Shown here one piece after another: positions 1-10,381 of a stretch of DNA of 64,000 bases. The translations under genes and the position numbers were made by a program. Below the pieces are notes generated by a model that saw only the letters and a list, made by a program, of their open reading frames with translations, was not told where the DNA came from and did not search any database. The first letter of the stretch is position 1. Each line of letters starts with the position of its first letter. The stretch is from Rhododendron vialii (lineage: Eukaryota; Streptophyta; Magnoliopsida; Ericales; Ericaceae), in NCBI RefSeq assembly GCF_030253575.1, contig NC_080569.1:9367501-9431500 (forward strand), read 5' to 3'.

Positions 1-482
1 CGTACTTGTCAACCACCGCCTTGTGCAACAAATTTAGCTTGTAATCTTACGTACGGCTTCACTCTTTTTTCTCCTGATTTGAGCTAGCTTACAAGCATGA
101 ATGATGTGCAAGATATTATATACTCGGAATAAAAGAATCAGATTACAAACCTATAACAACCACATGATGCAGCAATTGACAGATGATTAGATATCCGTTT
201 CTTTTCTAACAGTTTAGTTCTACAGTTCTACACTCGGTACTTCCTAGAATAATATGTGGATTATAATTCGTAGTTAGACAAGAAAGGTACACCTTATGGA
301 GAGTAGTTGTTTACTTATTGCTGGTAGCAATCCCACCAGACCAACACATACTCGTTTGAGAAAAGAGTAGTAATCGCAAAATCTTACTAGCAAAAACAAA
401 CGAAGATAACTTTCTCACATAACACTTTCACCATCTAGTTGTAGGCAATGACACAGCAAAGAAGCAAAAATAATTTTGCATG

Positions 483-486
483 AAGC
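483..486. other. Deletion junction where an HSP70 gene was lost
   Basis: Sequence left of this point follows unit 2 up to 6395 and sequence right of it follows unit 2 from 10847. The tetranucleotide AAGC is present at both unit-2 positions and only once here. This is the signature of a microhomology-mediated deletion of about 4.45 kb. The missing piece corresponds to the entire HSP70 coding region, its intron and about 650 bp upstream. Confidence 0.8.
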
Positions 487-2242
487 CTCGCATAATTCCA
501 AACACTCTAATTTACGCCGAGTGATTTTGATTGGGAACTAATGAAATACTTAACAACATCCAATCCTCACTGAGCATATACTACTAAACTCTACAGGGAG
601 AAGAGAGAACCATTTTAAGAACAATGGAGCATCAACCTTTTGTTTTCATGTATGAGCTTTCAGGACTTCGTTTTCAATAACATGAAGGATTTAAAATAAT
701 AGCATCAATACAGTTTTGAAAGATGAGTGATGACAATAAAATGAATACAAAGCATACAATTAGAAGAAAGCCTACACACACAATTCCCATATGCAAGTTT
801 TTTCCCTCCTTAATTTGGCGAAGTTAGAGAAATAAAAGTTAAGTGACGTAAAGAGGCAAAAGCCTCGAAAGGAAAACAGATGAAATAGTACAATCACGGA
901 TTGATCCATAAAATATTCGATCACCTAGGAAACGCTTCCCAAACAAATTAAAGCTACATGCATCACCTGCAATTCGATGCACCGCATTTTGCTATGAGCT
1001 AACTTCTTTTTTCTCAAACCTAAACAATATGTGATGCTTAAACAAACAAACTCCAACCCAACATATTAGCAATGGCAGTTCACATTGCTAAAAAAGAAAC
1101 GACATTAAATTAAAGACAGCCAATGACAATAAAATTGGTAGCTTTATGAAGAATGCTTTGCTGCACCACATCGGATTTTTTTTTCTTCATGTTATCAACT
1201 TATCATTTATCCTAGAACATCCAATACCAATTATGTACTTATATGTATAATGCGATAAAGGACAGAATAAGTGGACAAAGAGTTGGTGCCCATAAAACTA
1301 ACCTTACGCTTCATCCTATGCAAGGAAACAATGTTGCTGAGCTACTTTTGTGAGTACCCTGCAAAGAAAATAAAAAATCACTTTACCATAGCACCCATAT
1401 GGATCACAGCGATTGTTTGTCAAATGCGCAATTCTTTGTGTAAGACATCTACCAGTCTAAGGACATTGTAGTAAACAAAGGCTATATACCAGAACTCGCT
1501 TTTACCAACAACAAAAAAAATGCGACGATTTTCCGGTTCTCCAACACAATTCAAGCAAAAATCAAAATCTCAAAACATTCCTCTCTATATACTCCATCAA
1601 AAAAAGTTTTGGTTGTTAGCTTTGAGATATATTTTTGAGATAAGATAAAAAGGTTTTGTAGGTTTGCATATTTTTTTCATTTGTAGTGAATTTTTAAACA
1701 TTTTAACAAGCTCTTTTACTTTTTGAATAGAAGTACACCATATACATCCAAAAAGTAAAAAATAGATTAAAAAAGATTTGATAAAAAATCACTAAAGACA
1801 AAAAAAAAAAAACACACAAATGAAGAAACTGTCAAAAATAAGAAAATATTTCTTAGAGGAGAACCAAACAAAGGCTGTCTTTTTCATGAATATACTTTGG
1901 CAGGCAATATTGTGCCTCTTCAAAACAATCTACCGAAGGCCCTCTTCAAGAATATGAATAACAGAGCTATTTCTAAAATACCGAACATATCCAAGTATCC
2001 AATGAAGCCTTCAATGACAACTCATATTGCAAAAAAAAAGCTAAAAATCCCCACTTCAAGTTGCACTTTCGATTTATGACAGTTCATATTGCCAAAATAC
2101 AACATAAAAAACTGCAAGCAGAATGATTGTTCAATGAGAAGGGATACAAAATGTGGCAAATCAGGGAAAATAAGATAAAAGATGAGCATAAGGTTTTCAA
2201 ACCATTGGGGAAGTTGCAATAAAATAAAAAAATTAGTATATA
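487..2242. other. Non-coding copy of the HSP70 upstream region
   Basis: No gene is visible. The interval is the unit-1 counterpart of 10851-12528, with matching poly-A/T tracts and a matching block around 1190-1440 (compare 11490-11750). Short open frames here are not conserved between the two units, which argues against coding function. Confidence 0.6.
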
Positions 2243-2555
2243 TTTAGAATGCGGGTTAAATATCTACTTCCCCCTCCAATTATTCCAATTTTAGTTACTT
2301 TCCCCTCCAACTACCAATTGAAGCTACTTTCCCCTCCAACTTTCAAAACGTCAGCCACTCCATCCAATCCTTACTTCCCATCCAATTCATGGACGGAAAA
2401 CAAGCAGCTCTAACCCCCTCATCCAATTGAAGGGATTTATGTCTTTAACCTCCCAATATGCCAATATATATGTATGTATATCCCTTTCCAGTCAAAACCC
2501 CCTCATCCTCGTCTGCATCTCAAGTCCCCATTCCAATCCACGAACAGAGACTTTG

Positions 2556-2558
<3 letters not shown>

Positions 2559-2587
<29 letters not shown>
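2559..2587. repeat. (CT)n microsatellite
   Basis: An uninterrupted CT dinucleotide run inside the 2.3-kb inserted element. Confidence 0.9.
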
Positions 2588-2590
<3 letters not shown>

Positions 2591-3075
2591 CAATACCTTA
2601 GGAGTGAGCAAACCATTAAGTGTTAGGCCAACACCACTTGGCCAATTCCTTGGGGTTAACTAGTAGAAAGAACAGTTTAATCTTTGCAACGCAAAAGCCT
2701 ATTTTGGCTTAATAATTAATTTGCATTTTTTAATTTTTATTCATGAAAATTTTGCATTTGGTAGTTTTGCGTCAATTTTTTATGCATTATTAGCTCAACT
2801 CGACAAGAAGAATTTAAAAAGTAAAAAAATTATGAACCAAACTATAATATTTTTTAATAAAGAAAAAATAATAATTCAAAACATTTGTCTATTTTGAAAT
2901 GCAAATTTTTGTGGCTCAACGTACAAAAAATGCATACACTATACCTCAACAATATTCCATCTATACTACTCGATTTTGACGTGTTAAAAATTCTTAACCA
3001 AAATTTAAATCGGGACCCACTAAATAGTTGCAAAACATAGCTGGAGTGTTAGTGTGATTCCCATAGCATTATTTA

Positions 3076-3420
3076 GCTAAATAAACCAAATGGCTTATTT
3101 TTTTGTCCTTATTCAAATTTTTCTCGCATTTGTTAATTTTTCCTCAATTTTTTAGAAATTATTGCTTCATCATGACGAGAGGAATCTAAAAAGTTAAAAA
3201 TTACGATCGAAACCTAATTCTTTGAATAAAGACAAAAATAAGCCAATAAGCTAATTTTTTCGTCTTTATTCAAAAAAATTGATTTTCGATCATAATTTTT
3301 ACTTTTTAGATTCCTTTCGTCATAACGAAACAATAATCTCCAAAAAATTGAAGAAAAACTAACAAATACGAAAAAAATTTGAATATGGATAAAAAAAATA
3401 AGCCACTTGGCTTATTTAGC
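3076..3420. mobile_element. Foldback MITE inside the larger element
   Basis: The two halves are inverted copies meeting near 3245. The left end GCTAAATAAACCAAATGGC pairs with a right end reading GCTAAATAAGCCAAGTGGC from the other strand. The arms are about 150 bp and AT-rich. There is no open reading frame and I could not find a clean target duplication. The location inside 2253-4592 shows it is either cargo or a nested insertion. Confidence 0.6.
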
Positions 3421-3735
3421 CCAACAACCCTTTAATGCCTCTTCCATTTCTCCCTGTGGAAGAGCATCCATTTCATGACGTGGCTTAGGTGAATTGGACA
3501 TCCGGACACAATGGTGAAATCACGTTTGGGGTTTGAGTTAGAATGTCCAGATTACCCTTCTTTTGGCACTTTTGGGGCACCAAAACCATTCTTGGGGTTA
3601 GTGCTATTGGGTTTTCCGTCCATGAATTGGATGGGATGGATGGGAGTTAAGGATTGGATGGAGTGGCTGACGTTTTGAAAGTTGAAGGGAGAAGTAGCTT
3701 CAATTGGTAGTTGGAGGGGGAAGTAACTACAATTG

Positions 3736-4550
3736 GGACGCGGGGGCTCTGCTGCCCACCATGGGCAGCAGCCCCTGCCCACACCTCACACGGCACCGTT
3801 TTGGGAAGGAAAGAAAAACCAAACTTTTCGTTTGCTATCCTATAGAGTAGAAACGTGATTATGAGAGCCCTAAAGTTAAATTTTAATTATGTCTCTTTAG
3901 AATAATATGATCAGAATAATAAGATCTTCGTGTCAATTCAAACTGATTGAAAATTGAAGCACTTAATTTTTTAATCATATTTTTTAATATATAAACGGTC
4001 TAAAAAAATTAAGTACGCTAAGTTTTAATTCGTTTGAACAAATACGAAGATCTTATTATTCTAATCATATTATTCTAAAGTATCATAATTAATTTTGTCT
4101 TTAGAGCTCTCATAATTAAGTGAATGCTCTTTATTTAGGATCCTGTAGATCAGAAAAGTGATTATGAGAGCCCTATAGACAAAAATTAATTATATCTCTG
4201 TAGAATAATATGATCAGAATAATAAGATTTTCGTATTTGTTCAAACGAATTAAAAATTAGCGCACTTAATTTTTTTAGACCGTTTATATATTAAAAAATA
4301 TGATTAAAAATTTAAGTGCTCCAATTTTCAATCCGTTTGAATTGACGCGAAGATCTTATTATTCTGATCATATTATTCTAAAGAAACATAATTAAATTTT
4401 AATTCTATGACTTTCATAATCACATTTCTGCTTCATAGGATTGCAAACGGAGAGTTTTGTTTTCTATTTCCTTCCCAAAATGCCGCGTGAGGTGTGTGTG
4501 AGGTGTGGGCAGGGGCTGCTGCCCATGGTGGGCAGCAGAGCCCCGTGTCC
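3736..4550. mobile_element. Nested foldback (whole-length hairpin) element
   Basis: The element sits inside the right inverted repeat of the 2253-4592 element and splits it. It is flanked by CTACAATTG (3727-3735) and CTAAAATTG (4551-4559), a 9-bp target duplication with one mismatch. The ends begin GGACRCGGGG and continue as GGCTCTGCTGCCCACC, itself followed by its own inverse. The first half (to about 4137) and the second half (from about 4140) are inverted copies, so the entire 815 bp can form one hairpin. Each arm holds a smaller palindrome (about 3900-4080). No protein is encoded. Confidence 0.8.
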
Positions 4551-4817
4551 CTAAAATTGGAATAGTTGGAAGGGAAAGTAGATATTTAACACTTTAGAAT
4601 GCACCAAAAAGTTAGGACCTTTTATTCGGCCTATAAACAGTGTTAATCCGGTTTGGATTTTGAAGGAGATTTTTCAGAGTATTGAGCGGAGAAGCATAAA
4701 ACCCTAAAACATAACGAGGTAAGAGGGGGGTAGATTTCCATTACCTGTAGATTTGAGCTGTCTTGGTCGACTTTGCTTGTGAGGAGTTGATGCGTGAGTC
4801 GGTGGGTGTGGCGAGAT

Positions 4818-4820
<3 letters not shown>

Positions 4821-4890
<70 letters not shown>

Positions 4891-4906
4891 GAGAGAGAGA
4901 GAGAGC
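4821..4906. repeat. (TA)n then (GA)n compound microsatellite
   Basis: About 33 TA units are followed directly by about 10 GA units. Unit 2 has only a few TA units at the matching place (about 12786-12796), so the array expanded after the duplication. Confidence 0.9.
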
Positions 4907-6188
4907 GCTTTGGAGTGTCGAGAAGCGGAGGGAGAGATTAAAGTAAGCAAATGTTGAGGATTGTACATGAATTTGAGCCATTGGATCAAAATCCCCAAAA
5001 ACTGACCCTTCAACACCCAAGAAGCCCTGAATCAGTCATGGGCCGATCGATGGCTCTCCGGCATGACAATTTTCGGCGGGAAGTTTACAATCTGAGAAGT
5101 TTACCATCCTATCCTTGCTCAATTTACCCAGTCCCAAATTTTCCTTTACTCGTACCATTCTTCGAAAGAAAAGAGAGAAAATTATGAATACCGAAATTTT
5201 CCTCCTATTTCCCTTTGAATTTTCTTCCACTTTCTTTTCTTTTCTTTTTTCCCTTCTTTTTCCTTAATGATCCATTTGATTAGCAAGAAAAAAAACAATG
5301 GAAAGTGGAAAAAGTTTTTTCCCCTCAAATTTGTTTGATTAGGATGAAAGTTTGCAAAAAATTAAGAAAGTCAAAGTTAATTATTATTGATTCTCAAAAA
5401 AAGAATATTACAACCCCCAAAAATTCACTCGAGACTCAAACCCATATTAAATTGAGTTCCACTCAAGTATTTAACCAAATCAAGAGAGAGTCAAATTTTT
5501 TAAGACCTCCCTCTCCCTCTCTCTCTCTAAATGCTTTTTTATCTGATCGTATTTAACGAAGGAATTATAGACTTCGAATAAAACACATAAGTTGTAGCCT
5601 GTAGGTAACATAATTCTAAGCAATTTCCATATAAACTTTGTCTCGATTAGATATCGATGGATTTAGTTATGATTTTTCGAAGATGGTTGCGCTATGCAGT
5701 TATGGAAGATTCGTTGCTGTTTTGTAAAACTCATTTTTACCTCGTTTAACGTGAGAATTAGGATTTTCACAAAAAATAAAAGTTTATCCAAATTTGATAA
5801 TATTTACTACGCTGGAATTTCAGAATTTTAGAATTAGTCTATTCATTTTAGGTATTAAAATTGTCAATTGTCAATTTGTCATGAAATTTACTGATTGTCA
5901 TTTATTCTACGTGAACTAAGTGGTTGTACTTATTTTGACTCATTGGCCACGAACCCTGAATTATTGTGATCAATCATGCAAATGATTAAATAGTAATGTG
6001 GTTGTCGTGAAACTTAGAGTTCGAGATGTTTCTATCCGGCATGGATCTTAAGCCAATGCACAAATATTCCCAGAGGTCTTGAAGTCATGCCATAGGCGTA
6101 GTAGTTAGGCATGATGGCGTAAGCCTAATAGATTGTTTATTTGACGATGTGAACTGAGGTCAGATAGTGTGGTGGCTTGAGTTGAGAT
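4887..6188. other. Non-coding remainder of duplication unit 1
   Basis: No gene is seen. The interval matches 12800-14592. Near 5367-5375 it holds the empty site for the MITE that sits at 13466-13816 in unit 2. The part from about 5560 to 6188 resembles the U5-like tail of plant retrotransposon LTRs in style, but I could not delimit an element. Confidence 0.5.
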
Positions 6189-6619
6189 AAGAAAGTTACA
6201 CCTTATGAAGAGAACTTGTTTACTTATTGCTGGTAGCAATCCCACCTGACCAACACATACTCGTTTGAGAAAAGAGTAGTAATCCCATAATCTTACTGGC
6301 AAAAACAAATGAAGATAACTTTCTCACATAACACTTTCACCATCTAGTTGTAGGCAATGACACAGCAAAGAAGCAAAAATAATTTTGCATGAAGCAAAAC
6401 CAAAAATCAAAAACAGAAAAGAATACGAGGAAATACCCAAAACATACCACATGCATACAGTTTGCACACGACACAGATAAATGACTGAAATCCTCAAACT
6501 GAAGATTGTAGCATCTTAATTAACCTAATCTTAGGTCCAGCTCTGCTTCCACCAGTACCACCACCAAGACAAGGACCATCCTCATCCACTCCTCCACCCA
6601 TAGGGCCACCTCCAGCACC

Positions 6620-9600
6620 CTAGTACATCCTAGCAATTATAGGGTTGCAAATCCCTTCCAACTCCTTCAACTTATACTCGAACTCCTTCTTCTCCGCGAG
6701 CTGGTTCCCATCCAACCACTGAATCACCCGATCTAACGCAGCTTCAATCGTCTTCTTGTCAGCCGAAGGAATTTTGGCGCCCTTCTTCTCATCCATAATG
6801 GTGTTCTTCATGTTATAAGCGTAATTCTCCAACGCAATCTTTGCCCCCACTTTCTTCTTGTGCTCCTCATCTTCAAATTTGTACTTCTCGGCCTCCTGCA
6901 CCATTTTCTCAATCTCCTCCTTCGACAACCTACCCTTGTAATTTGTGATCGTGATCTTGTTCTTTTGTCCGGTACCTTTATCCACTGCAGATACATTCAG
7001 AATACCATTCGCATCAATGTCAAAACAGACACCAATTTTTTGGACACCCCTAGGAGCTGGAGGAATTCCAGACAACGTGAATTTGCCCAAGATGTTGTTG
7101 TCTCCGGCTTGAGTTCTTTCTCCCTCATAGACATTAAACAAAGCAGCGGTTTGGTTATCTTCAAAAGTAGTTACCTCCCGCTCTTTCTTTGTCGGAATTG
7201 TGGTGTTTTTTGGAATCATAACACTCATAACCCCAGTATAAGCTTCATAACCGAGGGAAAGCGGAGTGACATCCAAGAGCAGCACTAAATCCCGAACCTT
7301 CTCATTCCACTCACCACTCAAAATTGCGGCCTGAACCGCAGCACCATAAGCCACAGCCTCATCAGCGTTAATGTTTTTGCAAAGCTCCTTCCCATAAAAG
7401 AAATCCTGCAACAGTTGCCTGACCTTGGGAATCCTAGTGGACCCACCAACAAGAACAATGTCGTCGACATTGCTCTTGTCCATTTTTGCATCCCTCAAAC
7501 ACTCCTCCACTGGCTCCATACACTTCCTGAACAAATCAATATTCAGCTCCTCGAACCTGGGCCGAGTAACAGTCGTGCAAAAATCAATCCCCTCATATAA
7601 CGCATCGATCTCTATCATAGTTTCAGGTGTCGACGAAAGAGTCCTCTTAGCCCTTTCACAAGAAGTCCTCAACCTCCTTAAAGCTCTTGGATTCCCACTA
7701 ATATCCTTCTTGTGCTTCCTCTTGAATTCCTGAACCAAATGGATCACCATTCTATTATCAAAGTCCTCACCCCCTAAATGAGTATTCCCACCCGTAGCTT
7801 TAACCTCGATTTTACCCTCTTCGATGGTTAGTAGAGAGACGTCGAATGTTCCACCCCCGAGATCAAATATGAGCACGTTTATCTTACCGGTGCTACTGGC
7901 TTTGTTGCCGAGACCATAAGCTAAGGCGGCCGCAGTTGGCTCGTTGATTATCCGCATGACATGAAGACCGGCGATGACTCCGGCATCTTTGGTGGCTTGT
8001 CTCTGAGAATCGTTGAAGTAGGTGGGGACAGTGACAACAGCATTTTTTACAGTGGTGCCGAGGTAATCCTCTGCAATTTCTTTTATTTTTACGAGGACCA
8101 TTGAGGAGATTTCTTCGGCAGAGAATTGTTTCTCTGTGGACTTGTATGTTACTCCAATCATGGGTTTGTCGTCTGGACCGGGTGTGACCATGAATGGCCA
8201 TAGCTTCATGTCGCTCTGAACAAAAGCGTCACTGTATGTTCTTCCAATTAGACGCTTAGCATCTAGAAAAACACACCAAAATTTCAACAACCAATGAGAA
8301 ACTCGATACAGATATTAAAGATCTAAAAGGCTATAACAATGTACATAGAAAATGGATACAACGAAACATGTATTATATTGTATGTGAATCTAAAGGCCGC
8401 TAGTTTAGACATTGTTTCAAAAGGAATCACATTCCTTACAGGGCACAGGCTACAATCAAGCAGTAGTGATGTAGGAAGGGCCGTTTGAGGCAACTGATAA
8501 GCCAAATAAGGTTTGAGCTTTGAACCTCTAAATTTATTTATAATTAGGAGCTGCTCCTAATTTAATACGGAGTTATAGCATGTACAAAAGCAGTCTACTA
8601 TGAGTTAACCCCGAAAAGAAGAGGGCTCATTTTTTTCCACATAAACCCAAACCGGGTAGTGATAATGCCAAAACTGTTTTTGTTGATGCCAAAACTCCAA
8701 CGCATAAAAGTTTTATACACTGCACATGGTACAAGCTTTTTGTGCACTAGAGTTTTGGCACCAACAAAAACTGTTTTGAAAATCAAAGTCATTTTTAGTA
8801 GCCCTGTGAGGACTTTAAGCTTCTACAATTTTCAAAATCAAGCTATCGAGATAACTCTTTAGTAAAACCAAATGAAGCCAAAGTTTAAAGAAAAAAAGTT
8901 CATATAAGACAACACTAAAGACAAACAAGTTAACTATTTCAAACTCTTTTCATCTTTAGCTAACTTTTTTTTTTCCTTGTTCGTAATTTCTTACATTTTA
9001 GACTTCTCTCGTCAAGAGACTCAAGACAAATGATCAATAAAAAAAAGTAAATGTGAATCTACCAAAAATACATAAAAGATGAAAACATTACCAAAACAAA
9101 AGTTGGGCCAAATTATATAGTGCGAGTAAAATTGCTCCATCTTTCTATATTTTTTGAGTAAGTGATAAAATTGTAAAAGATTATCAACCAATTTTTCAGA
9201 GGGCCCCTCATTCTTCTGCCCATGTAAAACGACATGCATAATTAAGATATAGCAAGCATTAAAGCAAGTGAAGGTTCTATTTCCACAGATTAACATATAA
9301 ATAACAACACAATACAACTAGAGACGGAATTCTAAAATGTTTACAAGTCTCGAATGTACATCTTAGGATTTAAAAGTTGTTTATTTTCCCTTTAGTTTTA
9401 AAATATCCAAGAGTCTGGAAAAGCACTCTGTCTCTCCAACCCAAGCAAAAATCTTTCTCAGAGACCTCAAAAGCCCTAGACGATTGTCTCGGAGATCTCT
9501 TACTCTCAATTTGATCTTTCGACAACCTCTCTCCTTGATCGGATACAAATAGGTTCCCATAACATGGATTTGATCTTCTGCTAAGGTAATTGATGCATGT

Positions 9601-10196
9601 TTTCGAAAGCCCTAACCTCACATGACAGTTTCGATCTTCCTTTGTTCACTAACAAAAATCACGAAATGCAGTTCCGTCTCTAGAGGACCACTTCCGGAGA
9701 CAATTTCAAAATTTTGTAGCTAGAAGCCTCTTTTTAACTTCCATTGACTGGGCTTTCTACTCAATTGCCTTGACGGTGGAATGTGGTCTCCAAATGTTTT
9801 TAGCCACCAAAATTTTACATTTTGGGACGAACAGTTTTTTTTTTTGTTACGTTAGGGACAAACAGTTGTGGTCCCCAAATATGTTAACCATTGTGATAAG
9901 GCATGAAGCGTGCAATAGAAGCAAGAAAGAATATGCATGTAATTGGATAAAAATAGCTCAAAAATCAGAGCTTAGAACATACCGAAAACAGTGTTTGTAG
10001 GGTTCGCAGCGACTTGATTTTTCGCGGCATCGCCGATTAGACGATGTGTATTGGTGAATGCAACATAAGATGGCGTCGTTCTGTTTCCTTGATCATTTGC
10101 AATAATCTCAACATGATCGTGCTCCCAAACCCCCACGCATGAATAGGTTGTTCCGAGATCGATCCCGATTGCCTTCCCTTCTCCTTTTCCAGCCAT
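6620..10196 (-). CDS. HSP70: Cytosolic-type HSP70 chaperone, C-terminal tail lost
   Basis: This encodes an ATP-dependent chaperone of the DnaK/HSP70 family. Two exons were placed: 10196-9984 plus one base at 9983, then 8262-6620; the intron is 9982-8263 with GT-AG ends. The split falls in codon 72 (Asp), the usual plant HSP70 intron site. The product is 618 residues against about 650 for the family. Family signatures are intact: IDLGTTYS near residue 12, [12 protein letters not shown] near 203, and [12 protein letters not shown] near 341. Nucleotide-pocket residues Asp13, Lys74, the Glu of NEPTAA, and the Thr and Asp of GGGTFD are kept. Oddities: a TAG stands where the family has Gln after IIAKMY. 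Beyond it the frame still reads a Gly-rich GGGVDED tail ending GPKI, but then RLIK rather than EEVD. The linker reads DLVLLLD instead of DLLLLD, and LETAGG has become YEAYTG. It may be a relaxed paralogue or an early pseudogene. A GAATGTTC heat-shock half-pair lies at 10374-10381. Confidence 0.85.
9318..9683. mobile_element. Possible MITE in the HSP70 intron
   Basis: CTAGAGACGGAA at the left (9318-9329) is repeated in inverse orientation at the right (9672-9683). The 366-bp interval has no convincing frame. I did not find a matching target duplication, so the borders are provisional. Another 25-bp inverted pair, GTTTTTGTTGATGCCAAAAC and its near inverse, lies at 8675-8774 in the same intron. 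Together they help explain an intron of 1.7 kb. Confidence 0.4.
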
Positions 10197-10373
10197 TTTT
10201 TCCTCAGTAAGCTAAGAGGAAAATTCGCAGAATCATATAAACTGATTATACGAGTACTAGAATACAACAGACTGACAGAGGAAACAGTTGCACTTGAGCT
10301 TTATCCAACGGGTATGGTATTGTAGAATGAGGGGTGGAATAGGATGACTTTTTAAAGTAAGTTATTACCACGA

Positions 10374-10381
10374 GAATGTTC
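10374..10381 (-). promoter_or_regulatory. Heat-shock-element-like GAATGTTC
   Basis: One palindromic GAAnnTTC pair lies about 180 bp upstream of the HSP70 start codon and is followed by CGAA. A functional element usually has three such units, so this is only suggestive. Confidence 0.3.

Larger units (their letters stand above)
2253..4592. mobile_element. MULE-like non-autonomous element with split right inverted repeat
   Basis: The element is flanked by a perfect 10-bp direct repeat TTTAGAATGC (2243-2252 and 4593-4602). Unit 2 has the matching empty site near 12525-12545 with a single copy. The ends are inverted: GGGTTAAATATCTACTT on the left, and GTGTTAAATATCTACTT reading inward from the right. 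The inverted repeat is long, because 2290-2400 pairs with about 3605-3733. The right arm is interrupted by the foldback element at 3736-4550. A 9-10-bp target duplication with long terminal inverted repeats is typical of Mutator-like elements. No transposase is encoded. Confidence 0.85.
280..6188. repeat. Tandem segmental duplication, unit 1 (HSP70-less copy)
   Basis: This segment aligns collinearly with 6189-14592. Positions 280-486 match 6189-6395, the flank just 3' of HSP70. Positions 483-2252 match about 10847-12530, the HSP70 upstream region. Positions 4593-6188 match about 12530-14592. The unit ends in GAGTTGAGAT at 6179-6188, as unit 2 does at 14582-14591. Compared with unit 2 it lacks the HSP70 gene, carries the 2.3-kb insertion at 2253-4592 and lacks the MITE at 13466-13816. 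The copies look roughly 90% alike by eye, so the duplication is not recent. Confidence 0.88.

Noticed and set aside
4643-5020. Minus-strand 125-residue open frame
   Set aside because: Much of it is translated (TA)n and (GA)n microsatellite, giving runs of Tyr-Ile and Leu-Ser. The other duplication unit does not keep it open.
6860-7733. Plus-strand open frames opposite HSP70
   Set aside because: They are antisense shadows of a GC-biased conserved exon, with no family resemblance.
8263-8290. Longer N-terminus for the second HSP70 exon (reading MLKFWCVFL before DAKRLIG)
   Set aside because: These codons are intron sequence before a TTTTTCTAG acceptor. Exon 1 supplies the true N-terminus and the joint restores NTVFDAKR.
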